This document shows, piece by piece, positions 1 through 11,905 of a stretch of 64,000 nt of DNA (positions are counted from its first letter, which is position 1; the number at the start of each line of letters is the position of its first letter). Origin of the DNA: Reclinomonas americana ATCC 50394. Lineage: Eukaryota > Jakobida > Jakobea > Jakobida. The DNA is taken from positions 23,090 through 87,089 of the forward strand of contig PS015054.1 of the NCBI GenBank assembly GCA_048213135.1, read 5' to 3'. The notes under the pieces are model-generated. The model worked only from the letters and a program-made list of their open reading frames with translations, ran no database searches and was not told the DNA's origin. The position numbers and the translations under genes were made by a program.

Positions 1-236
1 AATAGAGGAGGAGAGAGAGAGAGAGAGGAAGAAAGGAAGGCAGACAAACAACAAGAAATAGTGAAAGAGAGAGAGAGAGAGCAAGAGAGCGACGAGACAG
101 ATATTTGTCTTTGCCTCTCTCGACGCTCTCGCTCTCTCCGCTGTTCTCTCGCGTCTTTCGCTTTTTTGCTTCAGTTTCTCTCTGCTACCCTCCATTTTCC
201 CCTTTCATTCTCTCGTCCTCTGTCGTACACCCCCTC

Positions 237-270
<34 letters not shown>

Positions 271-319
271 GTCCTCCCCCTGCCGTGTCCCTCACCCTTC
301 CCCATCCACCTTCTCGCAG
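1..319 (+). repeat. CT/GA-rich low-complexity stretch
   Basis: The stretch begins with GA repeats and becomes a long CT-rich tract ending in a pyrimidine-rich run and a cag splice acceptor at 317-319. It looks like the last intron, or the 5' leader, of the gene whose exon starts at 320. No coding region is convincing here. Confidence 0.6.
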
Positions 320-762
320 ACATGCACAACTCTGCCGTCACTGGCATGCGTGGCTTTTGGATGAAATTCACGGCAGCCGGCACGAGGCTAGCACTCGGCG
401 CCTGCTTCCACCTGGCGTCCGGGGACGGGTCGCAGGTGTGCCTTTCTCCCTTATGCGTCGCTCAGCGTCCGTTCGTGCCGCTCACCCGCTGTATTTCACA
501 GGCGTTCATGTACTACTCGTTCCTGCTGCTGACTTTTGTCTTGTTGACAGTTGCGCGCGCCCGTCGATAAGCCAATGCCTGTGTATGTCTGTGCTCACAT
601 CTCCTTGTGTGCAGATCATGTTTGGCTTCATCCTCAAGTGCGTGCCCAACAAGCCGCGCCCGGGCTCCGAGGCCGACATTTCGCCGGAGCGCGAACATGT
701 TGCCGAGTACTCGGAGACGAATCTGTCGGACAAGGCAGATGCGATGATGACGGATGATGAGG
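320..762 (+). CDS. Partial gene for a small membrane protein with an acidic tail
   Basis: Three exons keep one frame: 320-435, 502-549 and 615-762. Acceptors are cgcag, cacag and gcag; donors are gtgtgc, gttgcg and gtgcgt. The frame gives a short N-terminal part (first ATG at 322), a hydrophobic segment split by an intron (FMYYSFLLLTFVLLT joined to IMFGFIL), then a tail rich in Glu and Asp ending near MMTDDE. This reads as one membrane-spanning helix followed by an acidic tail. I do not recognise the family. It is unknown whether ATG 322 is the true start or the exon continues from an upstream one, and the 3' end is lost in low-complexity sequence before an assembly gap. Exon boundaries are inferred from phase only. 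Confidence 0.4.
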
Positions 763-2089
763 TGCGTGATGGGAGAAGGGAAGGGGGAAGGGGGAAAGAG
801 AGAGAGAGTGGGAAAGAGAGAAGGAGTGGGAGAAATAAGAATCATCGAGTCACAGAGTTCATTACCTGTTTCTTTCTCTCATTCAATGCCTCAACGTTCT
901 TTTCGTTGGGTTCTTTCTCTCTTTGGTTTGTCTCTTTGTTTTGCCTTTCTTTTTCTCTTCTCCGAAGTCTCTTCTCTCCAGTTTGGGAGAGGGAGTGAGA
1001 AAGAGAGAGAGGAGAGAGCGAATTCTCCTGTGTTTTTCTGTGTTCCCTCCAGGGTCTCCTGTGGTTTCTCCTTTGCAACTGATCTCATGCTCTTCTGTTG
1101 TCTCTTGTTCTCTAATCTCCTCTTTCCGCCTCTCTTTTAGTCAACCCGTTCAGCTTCTTCACATCTCCTGTTCGCCTTCAGCATTTCCCCTTTCGCAATT
1201 GTTTGCTGCTCTCCATTGTGCTCGGTTCCCCTCTTGCCTCTCACTTGCTTTTTGCTCATGTTCGTTGTGCCCGACTCATCTTTTCCCCCTCTCTTTCCCC
1301 TCCTTCCCTCTCTTCTCTCTCCGTTCCCCCTCTCTTCCCTCCTTTCCCCCTCTTTCCCCCTCCTTCCCCCTCCTTCCCCCTCCTNNNNNNNNNNNNNNNN
1401 NNNNNNNNNNNNNNNNNNNNNNNNNNNNNNNNNNNNNNNNNNNNNNNNNNNNNNNNNNNNNNNNNNNNNNNNNNNNNNNNNNNNNNNNNNNNNNNNNNNN
1501 NNNNNNNNNNNNNNNNNNNNNNNNNNNNNNNNNNNNNNNNNNNNNNNNNNNNNNNNNNNNNNNNNNNNNNNNNNNNNNNNNNNNNNNNNNNNNNNNNNNN
1601 NNNNNNNNNNNNNNNNNNNNNNNNNNNNNNNNNNNNNNNNNNNNNNNNNNNNNNNNNNNNNNNNNNNNNNNNNNNNNNNNNNNNNNNNNNNNNNNNNNNN
1701 NNNNNNNNNNNNNNNNNNNNNNNNNNNNNNNNNNNNNNNNNCGACCTTGCTTGGAGAACCTGGAGAGAGAGAGAGAGGAGGGAAGGAGAGAAGAGAGAGA
1801 AAGGGAGAGTGTGTGAGAGAGAGTGAGAGTGCGAGAGGGGCGAGAGAGAGAGAGAGAGGTAATGCGCTGATGACTACGAAGGCTGACAACACACTATTCT
1901 CTCTGAGTGCTCAGAATGCGAGAGAGGAGAAAGCGAGTGCGCGAGACAACAACAGCAACAACAACGACAAAGAGAGAGAGAGAGAAAGAGGGAATCAGGG
2001 CTGACGAAACACACTATTCTCGCTGTGTCCTCAGTGTGCAAGAGAGAGAGAGAGAGAGCGAGAGTGCGAGACAATGACGACGACGACGA
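763..2089. other. Low-complexity region with an assembly gap, no gene recognised
   Basis: CT-rich and GA-rich repeats flank a run of N at 1385-1741. The plus strand is pyrimidine-rich before the gap and purine-rich after it. A possible acceptor (tttag at about 1140) is followed by an open stretch that could be a further exon of the preceding gene, but this is too weak to call. Confidence 0.5.
1385..1741. other. Assembly gap (357 N)
   Basis: This run of N sits exactly where a CT-rich tract switches to a GA-rich tract. An unresolved inverted or long simple repeat is likely. Confidence 0.95.
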
Positions 2090-2974
2090 CAACAACAACA
2101 ACAACAACGGTGCGTAACTGGTAGAGATCCAGCGCCGGTGTGGTGTAATTCCGTTGCAAGTAATCCTGCACAAGCGCGCACAGTATGAGCATCGATCCCT
2201 TTTCTCAAGGCAGGCAGCGCGGCACACTCACAAAACAAGTGTGACACAACACGTGAGGCTGGAAGTCGCCGCGCTGGGCGACTGCAGAGGGCACACAGAC
2301 TGGCGACACAAGAGTGAGCGACAGCGCGCTGCGAACGGATTGTACGCAGGCGACGAAACATTTCTCAAAACAACAGTTCTGGCACAGAATTCGCATGCAG
2401 TAGGAACAATTGACGGCCTTGCGCGTGCCGCGTGAGAACAAGCCACCCTGACTCAGGCGGTGTTGACATTGCTCGCAGCTGTCGCCTCGGTGGAAGGTCA
2501 TCTGATGATGATTGAAGAATCCTGCACGCGCATGCAATATTAGGCCACTGTTCCTTTGTACACTTGCACACTCACACGTACCTGGCGACTCGTTGTACTC
2601 AAACGGCGGCAGCATGCCGTGCAGAGCTGGGTAACGCGCTGCGTCGCTCGGCGTCTCCTGGATAATTGTGCCCGGGAAGGCTCCGAGGGTCTTGCTGTTT
2701 CGCAACCTGGCGCACAGGAGTGGAGAACCATGTTACTTTCCTTCAGCACCACGAGCGAGACAGGCGTCATTTCACAAACCGACTGGGATCTGTAATGTGA
2801 ATCTGACTGGACTCGAGTTCACGTGCAACCCCGCTCGGCGACGACATGGAACGTGTTGGTCGGCCTCCACTGGCCGGTGAGGATTGCTGATAGCACGCAA
2901 AAGTGAGTGAGAGCGAGAGACAGAGGGAAGGGAGAGGAAAGAAGAGATGTTTGGGAAGCAGAAAGACATTGAGA

Positions 2975-3013
<39 letters not shown>

Positions 3014-3014
3014 A

Positions 3015-3048
<34 letters not shown>

Positions 3049-6000
3049 AGAGAGAGAGAGGTGTCACACATCGACAATCTATCGCACACTTGCCCACCTC
3101 CGAACGAACAACGCGCGGTGTTGACCCGCTGCTGGAGGCCGGTGTGTGCGGTGAATGTGGGGTGCGCGGAGTGCGAATCAACGGGGAACCACTGCCACTG
3201 CCACCACCAGCGGCAGCGGCGGCAGCAGCAGCGGTCGCAGACGCCGACTTGGAATTAGGTGAGCGCGAGGCCTTTGGGCTGGACACGTGAGCTTCCGTCT
3301 TGCTTCCTGTGCGTGCACGTCAGGAGAGTGAAAGACAGCGAAAAAGGGCTGTGCCCAACCGCAACTCCGCCTGGTGGGCGATCGGCCGGCACTCCGAATG
3401 TGAAGCAGACTCTCGGCCCACTTTCGCTCTTCGTCGGCGTCACTGGCACGCTGCAGTTCGATCTGATGCGTCACCAGCGGCAGCAGATCTTGGCCGGGAG
3501 GTACCTGTTGGACGCCAAACGCACGTGAGTGGTGTGGCATCCCCGATCACGACAGGCGAAGCATTGCATACCAGAGGTTGCTTCGTGGCAGGAGATGGCC
3601 TGATTGCTGGCGGTCGAGCGCGCGACCGCGTCATGCTGCGATTGAACACTGCGGACAAAGCAGGTCAGACTTGCTCACGCTTCTTCGGCGGTTTTTCTTC
3701 CTCCCTTCTTCGCTCTCTTTCTCCCGCACACACAACAGTCCCTTTCTTTCTCTCTCCTCTAATTAATGTTTGCCTTTCTCTCTCTCACTCTCACTCGCTC
3801 ACGCTTTCTCTCTTCCTCCCTCCATCGCCCTCTCCCTCTCACAAACATTCATCCGTCCCTGTCACTGTCTCTCTCTCCCTTCCTCCCTCTCCCCATGCTC
3901 TGTCAGCACGCAATTGCCTACCTTCAAAGAGTGTTTCTGCTCCACGGAATGTGCACAAGTTTTGCGTCTCGAGCCATGCCGAAAAATGCGTGGCCTTGTC
4001 CAGGAAGTCGTTTTGGAACTGCACGCACGCGGTGAGATGCGTGCAACACCGCAAACAAGGGGCAGCTCACGACACCAACCTCTCCCCACATAATGAGCGA
4101 GGTCGGTTGGCGCGCCACATTTGCGTGAGAGTGATCGACCGACGGTGTTGCTGGCGAGGTGGGATGGATGGCGGCGCCCGGCATGTGTGACGGTGACATG
4201 ACGGAGCCCTCGGGTGGCGGCGTCTGTCGTGCGAGTGAGACGAGAGGAAGGACAAGGAAATATATATCAATGAGAAGAACGGCTCACCAGCGACGGGTCG
4301 CTCAGCTCACCCGTTTCCTCGCTGCGTGATGGTCAGCTCAAACACACATAGTAAGAGAAAAACAAGGTGCACAAGCGCAACTTGTTTGGAATCGACAGTC
4401 CTCGCGGTGCCACACTCGCCTGTCACACGCCAGTGAGATGCAGCGAGATAAACTGCATGAGAATGACAACTTACCGGAACGCGCTCCGGAATTCCGTTGA
4501 CCATGGTGTATGAGACTGCAGCATCGCGGTTGATCTCCTGTTTGCACCGAGATGGAGAGTGAGTTCAGTTTGACGACAAGGAATAGCAGCAGCAGCAGCG
4601 CTGATGGGATACCATCTCTCCGACATGCTGACGGCTCTCGCGGATGCGAATGTTGGCCATGGCCCAGACGTTGCGACGAGAGAGTGGCACACCATCGTCG
4701 TCGGCCAGCGCGTCTCCGGTCATGAAGCCACCAGCGGCACCGGCAACAATAGTTGCGTCAAGTTCGCCCTCTGGCGGAGAGCCGGATGCTGTGACACACA
4801 CGGGTGAGAATGAACGAAAGAAACGGCGGAATGAGCGACCCGCCTCCATCCCCGACGCACCCAATTGCGTGATCTCCGTGGACTCTGCAAGCGACGACGA
4901 ACACACGAACCAGGGTGAGCAACAACGACAGACGAGAATGCTGAAAAATTCCCGTACCGAGCTGCTGCGCCGAGTGCACACCAGTGGTGGTAGAGCTGCT
5001 TGCCGACTCGCGTTCACCATCGGCACTGTCTTTTTCTTCGCTGCTCTCGCCGTCCTCCTCTTCCTCCTCCTCCTCCTCATCGTCATCATCGTCGGCATCG
5101 TCTGCCGTGTCGCCGGCGGCCACACGCTCCGCCTCACGCACATCGTTTGCTGCGGCAGCAGTCACTGCGCGCTCCTCTTCGTCGAATTCGTCGTCGGACA
5201 CAAAGAGCGCGCGCGGAATTGGCGACTTGGCCGCCTCACTGAGCGTGCGCATCCCGCTCGTGAGAATGCATGGAATGGAAACACAGAAAGGGCAAAGGGA
5301 AGAACTGAAAGGACATAAAGAGAGAGATAGTGAGGGAGGGAAGGGACAGAGTGAAAGAGAGAGTGGTTCCTGGTCTATTCACACGCAGGGTGGTACCCCA
5401 GTACGCAACTCGACTCCCATGCTTTCATCGCCGTGCGAGGCCACTCTGCCTTCACCGAATGTGCGACGCAGTGGACTCTTCTTTGGCGAACGCAGTGGTG
5501 ACCGCATGGGTTCGGTGCTGTTGGCCGTGGCGGTGGCGGAGGCACTGAACTCGAACATGTCATCGGTGGTTGTGTCGGCACCCTGTGGGGAAACAGTGAG
5601 TGAGTCTCTACAAGGAACAAGGATTCCTTCTCTAAACAACGCACCGCGTCACCAGGGGAGGGCGGAGCTACTGCAGCGTTGACGGTCGCTGTTCTGACCA
5701 CCTGCACCGATCGCCGGCTTTGCACTTCTGTAAGCGGATCGTCACGGACAACGGACGACGCCGGTGACGGTGGTCGAGCAAAGAGAGTTTGCACGGGCGC
5801 CTGCGGAGGCTGCTGTTGCACTTGCTGAGATGGCAGTGGTGCGATTGTCGGTTGCTGTTGTTGCTGCTGCTGCTGCTGTTGTTGTTGCGCTGGCGGCTGC
5901 GACGGGGGCGGTGCAGCGGTTCCTCCAGTCTGCACGCCCGGTAACCGACTCCTCTCGGCGGCACCGCGCACTTGCATCAGACTGCTGCTCGGCAAATCCC

Positions 6001-8502
6001 CCGCCGCCTCCTGTCCAGGCTGCGCCGGTGCATGCCCGCCACCGTTGCCGGCTTGCACTGTCGGTGACATTCCAGGAGACAAGCGTCGTTGGTGTGAACT
6101 CTGACGAGTGCTGGCCGGCGACGCCACACTCATGCTGCGCGTGATAAGAAAAGGGACCACGTGAAGCGCCGCAGTCAGGGTGACGCACCTCAAATCCAAC
6201 AGTGGCCGCCGCGGGATGTGGTCGGGCAACGCACCGAGACATATCTGCGAGGATAAATGGATTAAGAAACACAGAGAAGAGAGTGGAAGCAAGAAATGTG
6301 GAGTGTGCACGAAACTCTCTGCTCGCTCCGCGCGACTGCACTTGACGAATCGTAGTTGCCACGAGGCGAGGCTGCTGCGTGCAAAACACACGTACGTCAA
6401 TATTCACGCATGTGCACAGAGAATACTCATGCAGATCCACATACTCACGTTCTGTAAAGCCACTGAGGAAGGAACTGGTTGGTGCGCGCCGTCTGTTGCC
6501 GCCCGGCACACCGCGTTGCAGACCTGGCGAGTTACATGTAAGCGACGCGCGTGTTAGAGAAATTGCGCCACACTATCCGCCGCAACTCGGAACATAGCGC
6601 TTAAACAGCGCGAAAATCACGTCGTCCTCTGACGACTCCACGTGCGATTTCTCCTCCAGCGACAAGATCATATTCTTGCGCTTGATGAACAGCAGGAAGA
6701 TGTGGAAAAAGTTGCGTGCACGGTGCAGCTCCTTTCTCCTCTCCTCCTTGTCCAGTGACCATGAGGGTGGACGCACAATCACTGCCGTGTGTGAAAGGCA
6801 GTGAGTGTGGCGGAAGGGAAGAGGGAAGCGGAGGAGAAGGGGAGGAGAGGAGGAGAGGAGGAGGAGGATGACAGACAACCAAGGCCACGCAACGTGATGC
6901 AAAGCGCGTACTCAGTTCTCCAATTGTGCATCCATTGACCTGGTTGTGAAGCGACAAGCGCGCAAGGAATACACCTACGGCAACCACACCACGAGTCAAT
7001 ATGAAGACAACCGCCAGCGCATGCAGAGCAAACATGCTGCGTACCCAGATGCTTGAGACAGGCGCTGTGCATGCGCGGCAGACACATGAAGAAAAAGTCG
7101 TCCATTTGTTGCGAGATGCACCGAATGCTGAATGCGTACTGATTCACAAGCGTGGAGATTTGAATCGAGTCTGCGCCACCCAGCACGGAAGTGAGTATAG
7201 GCTCACAGCTTGCAGGCTCGAGTGTACGCAACCTGGTTTCAACGACATGGTCGGATGTCGCGTGCCGTACAGAATGGTGTCCACGATGCGTTCCAGCGAC
7301 GCGTCCTCCACCAAGTGTTGCACCTCTCGGTAGTGCTCGCTTCGCACGATTTGATTGGTGGCTGCGATGAGGTGAGATGAGGAGAAGAGGCTGACATGTG
7401 CGCTTGTGTATGCGACGGTGCCAGGAGAGAGCGAGCGCACAAGAACACGCAGTGCGATGGTGAGACGATACTGTATGTGCCTGTGGTTGCGTTGCACATC
7501 TCTCCTACTCTCTCCCTTGCTCCTATCATACTCGCACAATACGTTCTCTCACCTCTCTCACTCTCTTCCGTTCTCCTCTTCATACTCGCACACTACGCCC
7601 TCTCATCTCTCCCACTCCCTTCCGTTCTCCTCATCATATTCACACATTGCGCCCCCTCATCTCTTATATTCTCCTCATATACTCACACGTATTTGCTTCT
7701 TCTCATCTCTCCCACTCTCCTTTCCGGTCTCCTCATCTCTCCCACTCCCCCCATTTCTCGTCTTGACACTCACCACTCTCAATGTGCCGCTCCACCAAGT
7801 CAAGCGCGTCAAAGTACATGACGCTCGGAATCAGTGGCTCCGGCAGCTCACGCAGAAACATGGTCAACAGCGACCAGGCGCAGTCCACATCCATGACCGG
7901 CGCCTGGTACTGCCCCGAGTCAATGTACGACCGGCAGACGCGCAGCTGGTTAGAGTCCGGGCGCCGCCGGGGAAGATTGGGTGTGCGCACTCCGAACTCC
8001 AAAATGTACTCGCACAGCATCGACAGAATGTGCGGCACCTGGTTCTCGTCCGTGACCAAGCGCGGCAGTGGAACACCGAAGGTGCGGCGGAGGGTCGGTC
8101 GCACAGTCTGTGTGCGGAGAGTGAGACTCGTGGCGATCGAACCACGCACGGGAGGGAGGGAGGAGACGCAACTGTGAGGAACGAGGGAGGTGTGTCGGGG
8201 TCCGATTGTCCTGAGCCACCCAGCCGCCGTGGCGTTCCACCACGTTGCACGGGCGCTGCATTTTGGTCACCGCGCTCACTCAGTTTCCTCGAAAGGCAAA
8301 CAAACAAGCAGCAACGATGACCGAGAAAAGTGACGCAACAGGTGGCATTGTTTAGCGATACAGCAGGATCGTCCTCGCCGTGACCCTCGCAAATGGCCTG
8401 CACGGATGAATGTAAGAATGAGTGAGAGGCGAGAGGCAAGGCCTGAAACAGGATGGCGCACGATGTATGTGAACTGAGAGACNNNNNNNNNNNNNNNNNN
8501 NN

Positions 8503-8577
<75 letters not shown>

Positions 8578-9639
8578 TGAGAGGGGCGAGAGGAGAAAGG
8601 CCTGAACAGGGCGGCGAATGTGTGCATGACGGTTGTGACCAACAGGAAAGTAGAGTGAGTGTGAGAATAAGCGAGAGCGAATGAGAGCGTGCAGTGAGTG
8701 CGTGTGAGGCGAGAGGCAACAACACTTCACGAACGAGAAAAACACGGCAGCACTTCACGAACGAAGAAGAAAGATCACAAACCCCAACAACACTTGACGA
8801 ACGAGATAAACACGGCAGCACCTTGCCAACGAGGCAAAACACGGCAACACTTCACGCACGAAGAAAGAACACAAACCCCAACAACACTTCCCGCTCGACA
8901 CACAAACCTCCAAGCTCTGCTTCCACAGACGCTGTCCGCTGGGCGCCGAGCGCGGTGACGACCGTCGACCACGCGCCTGGCCCTTGACCACCGACGGCAG
9001 CACCGAGGCCAGCAGGTCATCCACCTCGTCCCCATCTCCCTCATCATCATCATCATCATCCTCATCTTCCTCATCATCATCGTCATCATCATCAAGGTTA
9101 TCCCGTCGGTACCGACGCATCGAATCCCCGTTTCCGTTCATCTCTCCCTCACCGTCGTCATCATCATCGTCGTCACCATCATCATCATCGTCGTCGTCAA
9201 ACTCATCCTCATTGTCGACATTGTCACGCCGTGACTCAGCGACAGCTGCTGCTGCTTGTGGTGACTTTTGCAGTGGCGACACGGGTGACGGTAATGCGGG
9301 TGGTGGCGAGGTGCCGGTGAGACGCGCGGCAAGGTTCTTGTTGTGCAGGCGGTGGCGACGCTGGGCGGCCAGATCCACGCGCACCACCACTTCTTCCACT
9401 TCCAGTGGCTGCAGGCGACGGTGACCAGTGACACCACTGCCAACAGAAGCAGTGGTGGTGCTGGAGGAGGAGGTGGTGGTGGTGGTGGTGGTCGTGGCGG
9501 GGGTTCGTGATGCCATGACTGCTGCAGCACCGCGCATCACGGCATGCACTGCGGCGGCCGCGGCGGTGGCCGCAGTGGTGGCGCTGGAGGAGGCGCCGGT
9601 GGATGGTGGCGCCGGTGGCTGCGGCCCTCTGTCGCCCAT
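2090..9639 (-). CDS. Large multi-exon protein: acidic N-terminus, RhoGAP domain, C-terminal FYVE-pattern zinc finger
   Basis: The start ATG is at 9639. The first exon is rich in Pro, Ala, Thr and then Asp/Glu. A RhoGAP domain follows at about 8110-7790: it starts near FGVPLPRLVTDENQVP and contains the core FLRELPEPLIP, as expected of a GTPase-activating protein for Rho-family GTPases. Further minus-strand exons follow in frame: EHYREVQHLVEDASLERIVD (about 7340), FHIFLLFIKRKN (about 6680), a Pro/Gln-rich region with poly-Q (6130-5650), an acidic stretch (5250-4990) and FQNDFLDKATHFSAWLET (about 4030). The last exons (about 2550-2090) carry four CX2C pairs, CEQC, CSYC, CQNC and CHTC, spaced like a FYVE finger but without the R(R/K)HHCR motif. 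Splice phases link the exons I tested. The locus could still be two tandem genes, and the 3' end is uncertain. Confidence 0.5.
8483..8502. other. Assembly gap (20 N) beside a GA microsatellite
   Basis: The N run is followed directly by a perfect GA repeat of about 60 bases (8503-8562). It lies in an intron of the minus-strand RhoGAP locus. Confidence 0.95.
8710..8900. repeat. Degenerate minisatellite in an intron of the RhoGAP locus
   Basis: Imperfect copies of an element containing cacttcacgaacgag, aacacggcagc and cacaaaccccaacaacactt recur several times in tandem. On the minus strand the copies read as repeated peptides like FVREVLLG in shifting frames, so coding function is unlikely. They sit between the acidic first exon and the RhoGAP exons. 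Confidence 0.65.
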
Positions 9640-10613
9640 CGCTTGTGATTGTGATCCTTGTTGTCAACTCCGCAACTCCGGCGGGACGCATTGACAACGT
9701 CGGGTGGGGTAAGTCACAACTCACACGAAGAAAAGAAGAAGGAATGTTTCAATCATTTGGATGCTATGGATCGCCACCAGTGGTGAAGTTGCGCGCGCAT
9801 GGCGGTGTCACGACGTCGACGTCGAGTACAAAACGGGCCGGTTTCTGCTGAATTCGAATGCAGATCGGCTTGTGTGCACGTCGAGTTGCATGCACAGTTG
9901 ATGGTGTAGTGGTGGTGGATGTGTGCTTTTGACGGTTCATCTGGTGCTCATTCCAACGGTCGCGGATACAGAAACAAATTTGGAATATTCGAAAACTCGT
10001 ATTCGTTTGCTTTCCCTTACCCCCTCCTTCAAACTCGACCCCGAAAGCGACAAGGGAAAACGACCGTCTCTGCGGCGTTCCTGTCTGCCACTCTATCTAG
10101 ATCTCCCGCTCCTGTCTCGATCTCAGTTTCTTGAACGACAAACTGGTGACTGAGAAGTCTTCTTTCGCTTGGCTTCGTATCGAACCCCTGACAAAGGGAG
10201 ACAACACCTGTCTCTGCATCCTCGCACACTTTTCTCTCTCGCCTCCCACTCTCTCCCCCTGTCTTCGTTCAAAGAATGAATGCTGCACGTGGTTGGCAGG
10301 AGAAACCGTTTTGCTTGCCTTCGAATACAAGAGAAGACAACTGCCTCAGAAAGACCAGCAAGACGATCAGACAAGAGTGCTCTTTCTCCGCTCAGCGCAG
10401 CATAAACCCTCCTCCTCCCTCGCCTCTCTCTCCCTCTCTCAAAAGAACGAAACGAATACTGCATGACAACGATCGCACTCAAAGTCAAAGAAGCCCAGAG
10501 ACGAACAGGGATGGCTCTTCTCTCCGCTCAGTCTCTCCCTCTCCCTCTCCCTCTCCCCCTCCCTCTCCCTCCCTCTGCCTTCCACGGGCTTGCAGGCATT
10601 CATTCCTGCATCG
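9640..10613. other. Intergenic region, CT-rich toward 10570
   Basis: This space separates the start of the RhoGAP locus from the stop of the ATP-grasp gene; both genes are on the minus strand. It holds a CT-rich tract (10520-10575) and imperfect short repeats around 10000-10480. A TGA stop and several short ORFs are visible, but no exon-like segment. It must contain the promoter of the RhoGAP locus. Confidence 0.5.
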
Positions 10614-11423
10614 TCACTTCTTCACCTGCTGCATCAGCTGCTCCCACCTCGCGCACAGCAGGTCGACAAAATCCTTCCCGCTCACTCCGTCGTAGTGACC
10701 GAGTGAGTAGCCGTCGTTGACCTCGACCAGGCACGTTACGAGCTCACCGTCGCCGCTCGTGCGCATCACGGCGAAATCCATGCCGCACCCGGCCAGCTCC
10801 TTGCCCTCGTCGCACGCAAACAGAGTCTCCACGGCGCCGCGCACCACCTCCATGTCGAGACCCGTGCCGTCGCCCTTGTAGCAGCACACGCCGCGTATCT
10901 CCCCGTGCACCACATACACTCGGAACTCCGACAACATCTCCACCACGTCGGCGCACAGCACCGCCAGCGACGCCGGCAGCGCCTCCATGCAATCGGGAAT
11001 GCCATACACGAGCGCGTCCAGCATCTGATCCCGCGGCTCCACAATCGCCGAGAACGCCTTGGCGTCCTCCGCCGGCTTGATAAACACCTGCGTGGGCGAG
11101 TCGGCCGCCACGCCCTCCATTTGCTCACGCATCTCGCCGAGCGTGGAGCGCCACACTCTGCGATGCAGCAAGTGCTGCAGGCACTGCGGGTAGTCCGGCG
11201 CCTGCGGCATTGGTATGCCCAACTGCGCCAGCGCCGCGCGTGTCCACTCAAAGTTGCCCACGACCAGCGTGTTGGCGTCGAGCGGGAACGATGGCACGTC
11301 TTCAGTGTTCTTGATCAGCACCTCCACTCCGCGAGCTCGCAGCTCGGCGGCCACCAGTGCGTTCTGTGGACCCGGCTCGCCGTCGTAGCCTTGCACGAAG
11401 GCGCGGGTGGGGAACGAGGTCAT
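10614..11423 (-). CDS. ATP-grasp domain protein (intronless)
   Basis: A single uninterrupted 269-aa reading frame begins with MTSFPTRAFVQGYDGEPG. The N-terminal third looks like a pre-ATP-grasp Rossmann-type region (TLVVGNFEWTRAALAQLGIP). The middle has VFIKPAEDAKAFSAIVEP, matching the nucleotide-binding lysine region of ATP-grasp enzymes. The C-terminal half has FRVYVVHGEIRGVCCYKGDG and ends with LVEVNDGYSLGHYDGV, where Glu and Asn resemble the metal-binding ExN of the fold. Proteins of this type ligate carboxylates to amines or thiols using ATP; the substrate cannot be told. This start was chosen because the upstream frame is simple repeat (poly-Ser/Thr/Leu). Lack of introns sets it apart from nearly every neighbour. 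The fold call is confident, the reaction unknown. Confidence 0.8.
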   Translation of the reverse strand: MTSFPTRAFVQGYDGEPGPQNALVAAELRARGVEVLIKNTEDVPSFPLDANTLVVGNFEWTRAALAQLGIPMPQAPDYPQCLQHLLHRRVWRSTLGEMREQMEGVAADSPTQVFIKPAEDAKAFSAIVEPRDQMLDALVYGIPDCMEALPASLAVLCADVVEMLSEFRVYVVHGEIRGVCCYKGDGTGLDMEVVRGAVETLFACDEGKELAGCGMDFAVMRTSGDGELVTCLVEVNDGYSLGHYDGVSGKDFVDLLCARWEQLMQQVKK

Positions 11424-11905
11424 GCGTGAGGGAGAGTGAGTGAGTGAGTGAGTGAGAGTGGGTGTGAGGGAAGGGGTGTGTGTGCGTGTGAGTGACAGAG
11501 AGCGGAGTGAGTGAGTGTGGCCGTGGGACAGCTGCCGCTGCGAGTGCTGTATCGGAAAAATAATAGAAGCTTCATGCAGCAGCACCACCACCACCACCAT
11601 CACCACGACCACCACCAACAACGACAACACAACTGCATGTCTTGAGTGAGCACCAAATCTGAGACATGACGGAAACGGTGAATGAGACCAAAACAATTGC
11701 AAGACTTCTCATTCGAATTCCAAGCTTTTTTTCACGGATCCGGACCCGGCTTCGCTTTGTTTGCGTGGCTTTAGCCTTTCCCCGAATTGGATGTGCCGTG
11801 TACGATCGCTGAAAAAGGCTTTGCGTCTACGAAAGTGCGTCGACGTCAAATCCACTGTTCAACCACACTTTCGCGGTGAACACACAAGAAAACCCACTGC
11901 TGATC
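11424..11905. other. Intergenic region
   Basis: The part next to the ATP-grasp start is rich in GAGT/GTGA repeats and is probably that gene's promoter and 5' leader. It is followed by a CCA-rich stretch (11580-11625). No gene is supported here. Confidence 0.5.

Noticed and set aside
4984-5682. Plus-strand open frame rich in Ser opposite the acidic region
   Set aside because: It is the complement of a GAN-rich acidic exon on the minus strand; the minus frame has continuous splice phases and better codon content.
8500-8600. GA repeat considered as part of a CRISPR-like or satellite array
   Set aside because: It is a plain dinucleotide microsatellite with no spacers or higher-order unit.
10131-10200. 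Sequence ggggttcgatacgaa on the minus strand, like a tRNA B box
   Set aside because: No A box or acceptor stem pairs at the right distance, so a tRNA gene cannot be drawn.
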